From Cytophagales bacterium (GTDB lineage: Bacteria > Bacteroidota > Bacteroidia > Cytophagales > 172606-1): 64,000 bases of DNA. The notes under the pieces were generated by a model. That model searched no databases, was not told where the DNA came from, and saw only the letters and a program-made list of their open reading frames with translations. The stretch is taken from positions 337,754 through 401,753 of the forward strand of contig JAUJMU010000002.1 in the NCBI GenBank assembly GCA_030446715.1. The letters run 5' to 3'. This document shows, one piece after another, positions 58,802 through 64,000 of this stretch; position 1 is the stretch's first letter, and every line of letters begins with the position of its first letter. A program made the translations under genes and the position numbers.

Positions 58802-59335
58802 TTATTCTCCTGCTTTGCCGGAATCCCGTAAATTTCCTGCCGCGACAGGGCTCTTGTGCGGATCGTAATCAAATAACACCTCATCGGCGGGCAGCGCGGA
58901 CAACGTTTCGTTGATGCGGCTGATGGCTCTCCAGAAAAACGCTTTTTCCTCTTCCGAGAAATCAGAAAAAATCAATTCGTTGAGCTGGCTGATGGTGTTG
59001 CTGATCTCCCCGATGGCCCGGCAAGCCTTAGGGGTCAGGATCAGAAAGTATTCCCGCCGGTCGCCGGGATTCTGCTGCCGGATAATAAATTCCCGCTCCA
59101 CCAGATAATCCACCATGCGTACCACGGTAGCCTTGTCAATGTGCAGTTCACCGGCCAGTTTCTGCTGGGTCAGGTTGCCGCCGGCTTTTCCGATGATCAG
59201 CATGGCCGTGTAGTATTTTTCAATGCCTACATGCGCCAGTTTCCGGAACATCACCCCCACATACTGCCTGGTGAGCATGTTAAGGGGAAGGGTCAGCGGC
59301 AAATCTTTCCGGAAAGTAGTGGATTGATCCGTCAT
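58802..59335 (-). CDS. MarR-family transcriptional regulator
   Basis: ATG 59335 gives 177 residues; upstream in-frame sequence to 59524 covers the promoter and is excluded. The winged HTH is in LTQQKLAGELHIDKATVVRM, VDYLVEREFIIRQQNPGDRR and EYFLILTPKACRAIGEI (DxRxR-type wing). Lies upstream of, and on the same strand as, the RND efflux genes, which such regulators commonly repress; the tnpB element now sits between them. Confidence 0.93.
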   Translation of the reverse strand: MTDQSTTFRKDLPLTLPLNMLTRQYVGVMFRKLAHVGIEKYYTAMLIIGKAGGNLTQQKLAGELHIDKATVVRMVDYLVEREFIIRQQNPGDRREYFLILTPKACRAIGEISNTISQLNELIFSDFSEEEKAFFWRAISRINETLSALPADEVLFDYDPHKSPVAAGNLRDSGKAGE

Positions 59336-59350
59336 AGAACAATGAACACG

Positions 59351-59367
59351 CAAAGGTACCAATTGGT
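59351..59367 (-). promoter_or_regulatory. marR promoter and candidate operator
   Basis: On the minus strand TACCTTTG (59358-59351; TAnnTTTG) lies 15 bp before ATG 59335. The palindrome ACCAATTGGT (59358-59367) abuts it and would suit autorepression by MarR. Confidence 0.55.
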
Positions 59368-59724
59368 TATACCTACAACAGTTGATCGTGTAAACTAATC
59401 GGCAGCCCGGGCAAAAAATTCTGCAAGCCGCCATTCCGGCAGGATAAATGGCATACAAAGAGTCCGGGCGGCAACCGGTTCTGAACAGCAGGAAAGCCCC
59501 GGTTGCCGGAAACAGAACCGGCAAAATTTAATTTACTCTTTGGTGAAATAATAAATCCCGGAAAGGCCGGCCGGCAGGATGACCATTCTATGCATTGGTT
59601 ATCAGGGAGCTTCACTTCCGGAACGCAGAAAACGAAGCGCTTCTCCGCCTGAACACTGTTATTTTATACGGAATCCGTTTTTTAAATTTCTCTATTTTGC
59701 CCGGGTAACAATTTACAAACCACT

Positions 59725-60957
59725 ATGAAGAAGGTTTTTTTTACGATTGCCGCCCTGATTCCGCTGCTGGCCCCGGCGCAGGGCTTCCAGGTGAATCTGC
59801 AGGGGCAGAAGCAGATTGCCATGGGGCACGCCGGCACGGGGCTTCAGCTGGACGCTGCCAGCGTGTTTTTCAATCCGGGTGCGGTATCCCTGCTGGAACA
59901 CAATTCGGTCAGTGCCGGCATCAGCCCCATCTTTGCCAACAGTGCCTTTTTATCCAGTTCTACCAGCCAGACTTTCCGCACCGACAACCCCGTGGGTACG
60001 CCTTTTACCTTTTACGGCGTGTGGGGTCCGGAGCGGCTGCGCTTTAAGGCCGGGCTGGGCGTCTATACGCCTTTTGGCAGCGGCGTAAACTGGGGAAGCT
60101 CCTGGGAAGGCCGCTTTGCCCTGGAGCAGATTTCCCTGCAGTCCATCTTCATCCAGCCGACCGTAAGCTTTCAACTGACCGAAAATCTGGGAATCGGGGC
60201 AGGATTTGTGTATGCCCCCGGCAGCGTAAACCTGCAGCGGGCCCTGCCGGTCACCAGCGCCACCCTGACCCAGGGCAAGGCTGAACTCGACGGCCGGGCC
60301 AGCGGGATCGGATTCAATGCCGGTATCTACTTCCAGCCGGCCGATGTGATTTCGGTCGGCCTCTCCTACCGTTCGCAGGTGAACATGCAGGTGGAAAACG
60401 GCACGGCCACGTTTACGGTACCAGCCTCCCTGCAAGGTACAACGGGTTTTCCGGCCGGCAACACATTTAACGCCGAGCTTCCCCTGCCCCGGACCATCAG
60501 CCTCGGGGTTGGTCTCTACCCGACCGAGGCATTAACCCTGAGCGTACAGGCTGACTACGTGGGCTGGAGCGCCTTCGATACGCTGGCCTTTGACTACGCC
60601 ACCAATACCCCCGTTCTACAGGATACGAGGTCGCCGCGGCGGTATCAGGACTCATTTTCATTCCGACTGGGTGGCCAGTACCAGGTACAGGAGGCATTGG
60701 CCCTGCGGGCCGGAGCTTACTATGCCCTTACGCCGGTGCCGGAAGGCTACCTTACCCCGGAAACTCCCGACGCCGACCGCATCGGTTTATCAGTGGGAGT
60801 TGGGTACCGGTTCGGGGAAAATTTTGTAATTGATGCTTCACTGCTTTACCTGCAAACTGCCAGACGCAGGGATACCAATCTGGAGACTGGCCTGAGTGGT
60901 ACTTTTCAGACCAAAGCCCTGATTCCGGGTATCTCAGTTACTTACCTTTTCAAATGA
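59725..60957 (+). CDS. OmpP1/FadL-family outer-membrane transporter
   Basis: 410 residues with a signal peptide (MKKVFFTIAALIPLLAPAQG). Family start QVNLQGQKQIAMGHAGTGLQ and LDAASVFFNPGAVSLLEHNS, NPVGTPFTFYGVWG, FGSGVNWGSSWEGRFALEQI, then the barrel with SVGLSYRSQVNMQVENGTAT, ending in Phe-Lys. FadL-type channels admit long-chain fatty acids or other hydrophobic molecules. TATTTTG at 59693-59699 is a possible shortened -7 box. Confidence 0.93.
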   Translation: MKKVFFTIAALIPLLAPAQGFQVNLQGQKQIAMGHAGTGLQLDAASVFFNPGAVSLLEHNSVSAGISPIFANSAFLSSSTSQTFRTDNPVGTPFTFYGVWGPERLRFKAGLGVYTPFGSGVNWGSSWEGRFALEQISLQSIFIQPTVSFQLTENLGIGAGFVYAPGSVNLQRALPVTSATLTQGKAELDGRASGIGFNAGIYFQPADVISVGLSYRSQVNMQVENGTATFTVPASLQGTTGFPAGNTFNAELPLPRTISLGVGLYPTEALTLSVQADYVGWSAFDTLAFDYATNTPVLQDTRSPRRYQDSFSFRLGGQYQVQEALALRAGAYYALTPVPEGYLTPETPDADRIGLSVGVGYRFGENFVIDASLLYLQTARRRDTNLETGLSGTFQTKALIPGISVTYLFK

Positions 60958-60974
60958 GGGAATTGTTGAATTTT

Positions 60975-61069
60975 TATATGGCTGGATGGTTGTATGGCCT
61001 CAATGATCCTTCAGAACCAAACAATGCAGCAATGCAGCAATTTAATCATCTGTCCATACAACCATATAA
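60975..61069. repeat. inverted repeat between the FadL-type and SGNH genes
   Basis: TTATATGG...GGTTGTATGG (60975-60997) is mirrored by CCATACAACCATATAA (61054-61069). The tract also contains GCAGCAAT repeats. No T-run; function unclear, possibly a paired repeat ending both transcription units. Confidence 0.5.
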
Positions 61070-61115
61070 CCCTAACCTTCCTTGTCAATACAGCTAACCG
61101 CTAAAAGCTTCTTCC

Positions 61116-62531
61116 ATGAAACCAATACATATTACCAAAACCCTCGCAGGGGTAGCACTGGCTGCGGGTGCCTTGCTGGGCTGCAAACCACAACTCGATG
61201 CACCGGCTCCGGTGCGGGGTACCGCAGATTTTACCCGTTACATTGCCGTGGGCAATTCGCTTACGGCCGGCTACGCGGACAACGGTCTGTACCGGGCGGG
61301 ACAATTGAATTCGTACCCGAGCATTATCGCTCAGCAACTCCAGAAGGCAGGAGGCGCTGCCCAATTCCGGCAGCCCCTGTTCCCGGAGAATCAGGCCAAT
61401 GGTACGGGTTATCTCGTCCTGACGGGAATTACCGGCGGTCTGCCTGTTCTTTCATCTGTTCCTCCGCAGGCCATCCGGGGCAGAGCTGCCCAAAGCCATC
61501 CCTTGTATAATCCGGACGGTGTGCTGCTTACGAAGTATACTGAGCCGGTGGAAAATTACGGCGTTCCCAATCTGCGACTCAGTGATGTGATTGACAACGC
61601 GTATGCGGCCAAAAACCCGTTTTATGAGCGGATACTGGCCGACAACGAACAGAATAAGCCATACCTGACCAAAGTAGCAGAAGCAAACCCGACCTTCTTT
61701 TCCTGCTGGGCCGGCAACAGCGATGCCCTGCATTTTGCGATTTCAGGCGGCCAGATTCCACTTACTCCCGTGGCTATCTTCGGGCCGGTTTATGACCAGC
61801 TGCTGAACAGCCTTACCCAAAACAGAGCGAAGGGAGTAGTTGCCAACATTGCCAGTGTCACTACCATTCCGTTCATGACCACCCTGGGAGCCCAGATCAA
61901 AGCCCGGCTGCCTCAGAACACCCCGCTCTTTGTCCGGTCAGGTCCGGGAGATATACAAAGACCTGATCTGGACAGTGTCATTCAAACCACAGTGGGTAAT
62001 CTGTACAGCAGCGCCGGCGGCACCGACCTGATTCCCCTGACCGCCTCTGCTTACCAGGACATTGTGGGACAGCGGACGGGCCGCTACTGGAGAGATTTCG
62101 CCAGAACCCGGAACATACCGGTATCTGCGGTAATGACCATCTATAGTCTGGATACCACTCAGGCTTTTGGCTTACACCCGCGGAACCCCCTGCCTACGGC
62201 GCTGATGCTGGACCGTTACGAAGTGAGGGCAGTCAATGAGGCCGTGCAGGCGTATAACAACATCATCCGGACAATGGCCGGCAACAAAGGTCTGGCTTTT
62301 GTGGATGCCAATGCCCTGCTGCAGCGTTTCCAGACCGGCAGCATTTTCAATGGAGTAGCGGTGAATTCCGCCTTTATCAGCGGTGGCCTTTTCTCCCTTG
62401 ACGGCGTTCATCTCACGCCACGGGGATACGCCATTGCCGCCAATGAATTTATCAAGGCAATCAATGCTAAGTATGCCTCCACCATTCCCCTGGTGGACGT
62501 GAACAACTACCCGGCGGTGCGGTTTCCGTGA
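61116..62531 (+). CDS. SGNH/GDSL-like lipoprotein
   Basis: 471 residues with lipobox ALLGC (Cys23). The GDSL block is YIAVGNSLTAGYADNGLYRA (catalytic Ser in GNSL), block III is CWAGNSDALHFAISG (N), and the late SLDGVHLTPRGYAIAANEFI provides the D-x-x-H catalytic pair. Probably a surface or periplasmic esterase in the family of Bacteroidota G-D-S-L lipoproteins co-occurring with FadL-type porins (150 bp apart, same strand), so it may release fatty acids for uptake. Confidence 0.88.
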   Translation: MKPIHITKTLAGVALAAGALLGCKPQLDAPAPVRGTADFTRYIAVGNSLTAGYADNGLYRAGQLNSYPSIIAQQLQKAGGAAQFRQPLFPENQANGTGYLVLTGITGGLPVLSSVPPQAIRGRAAQSHPLYNPDGVLLTKYTEPVENYGVPNLRLSDVIDNAYAAKNPFYERILADNEQNKPYLTKVAEANPTFFSCWAGNSDALHFAISGGQIPLTPVAIFGPVYDQLLNSLTQNRAKGVVANIASVTTIPFMTTLGAQIKARLPQNTPLFVRSGPGDIQRPDLDSVIQTTVGNLYSSAGGTDLIPLTASAYQDIVGQRTGRYWRDFARTRNIPVSAVMTIYSLDTTQAFGLHPRNPLPTALMLDRYEVRAVNEAVQAYNNIIRTMAGNKGLAFVDANALLQRFQTGSIFNGVAVNSAFISGGLFSLDGVHLTPRGYAIAANEFIKAINAKYASTIPLVDVNNYPAVRFP

Positions 62532-62556
62532 CAGAATCCATTGCCGCGATTCAGGA

Positions 62557-62595
62557 AAACAGAAAAAGGCTCCATTCAGGAGCCTTTTTCTGTTT
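62557..62595. terminator. bidirectional Rho-independent terminator
   Basis: AAACAGAAAAAGGCTCC (62557-62573), loop ATTCA, GGAGCCTTTTTCTGTTT (62579-62595): a perfect 17-bp stem that ends both the plus-strand SGNH gene and the convergent minus-strand lipoprotein gene. Confidence 0.93.
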
Positions 62596-62612
62596 GCATT
62601 GACAACTGCCGT

Positions 62613-63200
62613 TTAGCCGCGTACCACCACCCGTACTTCGTTAGATACCATGGTGCTGCCATCGTCGTAGGTAACGGTGAAGAAGAACCGGAAAACGTCA
62701 TACTGCGGATCCGCACCGGAAGGGGTCGCCACAGCGCCCAGTCCTGTGTTGGTAAGCGGTGCGGGCAGGCTGCTCAGGTTCAGCGTATATGTTACAGCCG
62801 GCGCCGGTGTGACGGTTACAGTTTCCAGCAGAGGTACTGTCCGGTTAAACGCCGACGGAGCCCGTGAGGCCGCCGCCGTCGGGACAGTAGGGCTCAGGTT
62901 CGGGGCTGCAATAGTGCCCCGGAAACGCTGCGCCCTCACCGCCAGTTGCGTGATGTTCTTAGTACCCGGCCCCTGAATCCGGACCTCTACCTGGCCATTG
63001 GCTACCGAGTTCTGGTTGATGATAAAGGCGTTGTCATCCATCAGGGTGAAGCCGTTCACGGTGGCATCCGGAAAGGTGACCGCATTGGCCGGTACGGGGT
63101 CAATGTTGAGGAGACCGTCATATTCATTGCTCCGGCAGCCGGTCAGCACCAGTACGCCGGCCAGCAGGAGCAGGCTTATATTTTTCAGTGTATTTTTCAT
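62613..63200 (-). CDS. small lipoprotein of unknown function following SusD
   Basis: ATG 63200 gives 195 residues; upstream in-frame codons overlap the SusD gene and are excluded. Lipobox VLTGC (Cys22). The mature part is Ser/Thr/Ala/Pro-rich with Ig-like strands (VNGFTLMDDNAFIINQNSVA; YDVFRFFFTVTYDDGSTMVS; NEVRVVVRG). It lies 47 bp after the SusD stop codon and is likely an auxiliary surface glycan-binding or unknown protein of that locus. Confidence 0.7.
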   Translation of the reverse strand: MKNTLKNISLLLLAGVLVLTGCRSNEYDGLLNIDPVPANAVTFPDATVNGFTLMDDNAFIINQNSVANGQVEVRIQGPGTKNITQLAVRAQRFRGTIAAPNLSPTVPTAAASRAPSAFNRTVPLLETVTVTPAPAVTYTLNLSSLPAPLTNTGLGAVATPSGADPQYDVFRFFFTVTYDDGSTMVSNEVRVVVRG

Positions 63201-63247
63201 TTTCGTCTGAAACTCTTTTTTGTGAAACAAATGTACCTGCGGCCCTT

Positions 63248-64000
63248 TTACTGAGGCATCCACCAGACGGGGATCAGAATACCCTCGGGATAATTTTTCA
63301 GCGGTACGTTTTCCGAATTGGACTGAATCTCCGACTGAATGTAGGGCAACCGGACCGGTATCCGGGTTACATTGGGTTGTGCGTTGGCAGCCCGGGCCAG
63401 TCTCGGAAAGCCCGTACGGCGATAATCGTTGTAGGCCTCGTAGGCATTGCCCGCCGATGCGGCCCACTTCTCCCGGATGAGCACGTTGAGTTTACTGCCG
63501 GCCGCAGTTGTAGCCGGAGCCGCCGCAAAGGCAGCCAGCCTTCCGGTGATATAAGCGTCATAGGCCGTAATAAAGGTGGCCGGCGCATTCACAAAGGTGC
63601 CAATGTCGGTAAAGTTGTTCCGCATGGCCTGCTCAAAATACGTGGCCGCATTGCCGGTAGTACCCAGGGTGAGGGCGGCTTCGGCCAGCCAGAAGTTCAC
63701 CATTGAAGCGGTGATCAGCCGGATCGGGGCTGCCCCGGCACCAGTAACCGAACCGTTGGCCAGTTGCTGCCCGTTGCCTACCACGTATACGCCCCACCGC
63801 GAACGGTTGATGATGTTGGCCGGCGTACCGGCTCCCGGGTAGGGCGTGCTTTGCTGCAGGCCGTTGTCGTAGGTAGCGTAGTTATTCACCCCGACGCTGG
63901 TAAAGATGTACGGAATCCGCGGATCGCGCAGTACACTGAGCGAATCATAGAAGCGGGTGCTTACGATCATGTCGTTCTGCCGGGTCAGGTGCGTGTACTG
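63248..64000 (-). CDS. SusD/RagB-like lipoprotein, C-terminal part
   Basis: The frame enters from the right edge, so only the last 250 residues are visible. SusD C-terminal features are seen: INRSRWGVYVV, LITASMVNFWLAEAALTLGT, EKWAASAGNAYEAYNDYRRT (corresponding to the E-x-x-x-E-x-x-x-E-x-R-R-x-D region of SusD-like_2 members) and the end NYPEGILIPVWWMPQ. Together with the downstream lipoprotein it belongs to a second SusCD-type locus extending beyond the window. Confidence 0.88.
   Translation of the reverse strand, partial: QYTHLTRQNDMIVSTRFYDSLSVLRDPRIPYIFTSVGVNNYATYDNGLQQSTPYPGAGTPANIINRSRWGVYVVGNGQQLANGSVTGAGAAPIRLITASMVNFWLAEAALTLGTTGNAATYFEQAMRNNFTDIGTFVNAPATFITAYDAYITGRLAAFAAAPATTAAGSKLNVLIREKWAASAGNAYEAYNDYRRTGFPRLARAANAQPNVTRIPVRLPYIQSEIQSNSENVPLKNYPEGILIPVWWMPQ

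Noticed and set aside
59374..59395. Second MarR operator (GTTGATCGTGTAAAC region)
   Set aside because: The dyad symmetry is too weak when compared base by base.
1..64000. tRNA, rRNA, CRISPR arrays, prophage or replication origin
   Set aside because: I looked for regular short repeats with spacers, tRNA-like cloverleaves and phage structural genes on both strands and saw none I could support.

Overview
The window is about 55% GC bacterial DNA that reads as a chromosomal segment of a Bacteroidota species, most likely a Cytophagales/Spirosomaceae-type bacterium (my inference from gene content). The reasons are SusC/SusD pairs, an ECF sigma / FecR anti-sigma / TonB-transducer cascade, a type IX secretion C-terminal sorting domain, Crp/Fnr and DUF3667/DUF547/YHS families in typical Bacteroidota form, few Shine-Dalgarno sequences, and recurrent TAnnTTTG '-7' promoter boxes. 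I saw no rRNA, tRNA, CRISPR array or prophage.

Layout. 1-2.4 kb: start of a SusC gene diverging from a LacI regulator, with a LacI-type operator between them. 2.7-9.7 kb, mostly minus strand: GH15 enzyme, SDR and IS5 gene debris, LysE exporter plus alpha/beta hydrolase, an HD-family protein lacking its HD core, an ATP-grasp protein, and a DoxX-DinB-NRDE operon. 9.9-18.6 kb: two periplasmic YHS proteins around a Crp/Fnr regulator, DUF3667, an AraC regulator, a monooxygenase-SDR operon, another SDR, then a truncated membrane AraC regulator fused end to end with a truncated serine hydrolase. 18.9-27.6 kb: a lipoprotein / outer-membrane protein / response regulator / histidine kinase operon, diverging from DUF547, an FAD oxidoreductase and a membrane 4Fe-4S protein; then GrpB. 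27.8-32.1 kb: three membrane glycan-assembly glycosyltransferases. 32.1-34.2 kb: TetR with its SDR target, and a DUF6503-like protein with an internal deletion. 34.4-46.5 kb: a complete polysaccharide utilisation locus (ECF sigma, FecR, SusC transducer, SusD, a secreted lyase-like protein, GH105/88-like, GH140-like). 46.8-49 kb: decayed genes, a MITE and paired structured repeats. 49-59.3 kb: lepA, a GyrI-like protein, and a MarR-controlled RND efflux operon split by a solo tnpB element. 59.7-64 kb: FadL-type porin, SGNH lipoprotein, a small lipoprotein and the end of a second SusD gene.

Most notable signals. (1) A motif TTGTC-N8-GACAA (last base T in two copies) lies upstream of four genes. 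In three cases its centre is exactly 33 bp from the centre of a TAnnTTTG-type box, and in the fourth about 32.5 bp, which is the geometry of class II activation by Crp/Fnr proteins. It links both YHS genes, the lipoprotein/two-component operon and DUF547/FAD/4Fe-4S into one predicted redox or metal regulon next to its likely regulator. (2) Two inverted copies of a roughly 136 bp intergenic element carry two hairpins with five compensatory base-pair changes. (3) The ECF-FecR intergenic region can form mutually exclusive hairpins. (4) Several genes have clean deletions that remove the functional core (HD protein, DUF6503, AraC/serine hydrolase junction).

All functional calls come from reading the sequence and recalling families. 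No database search or folding calculation was run.
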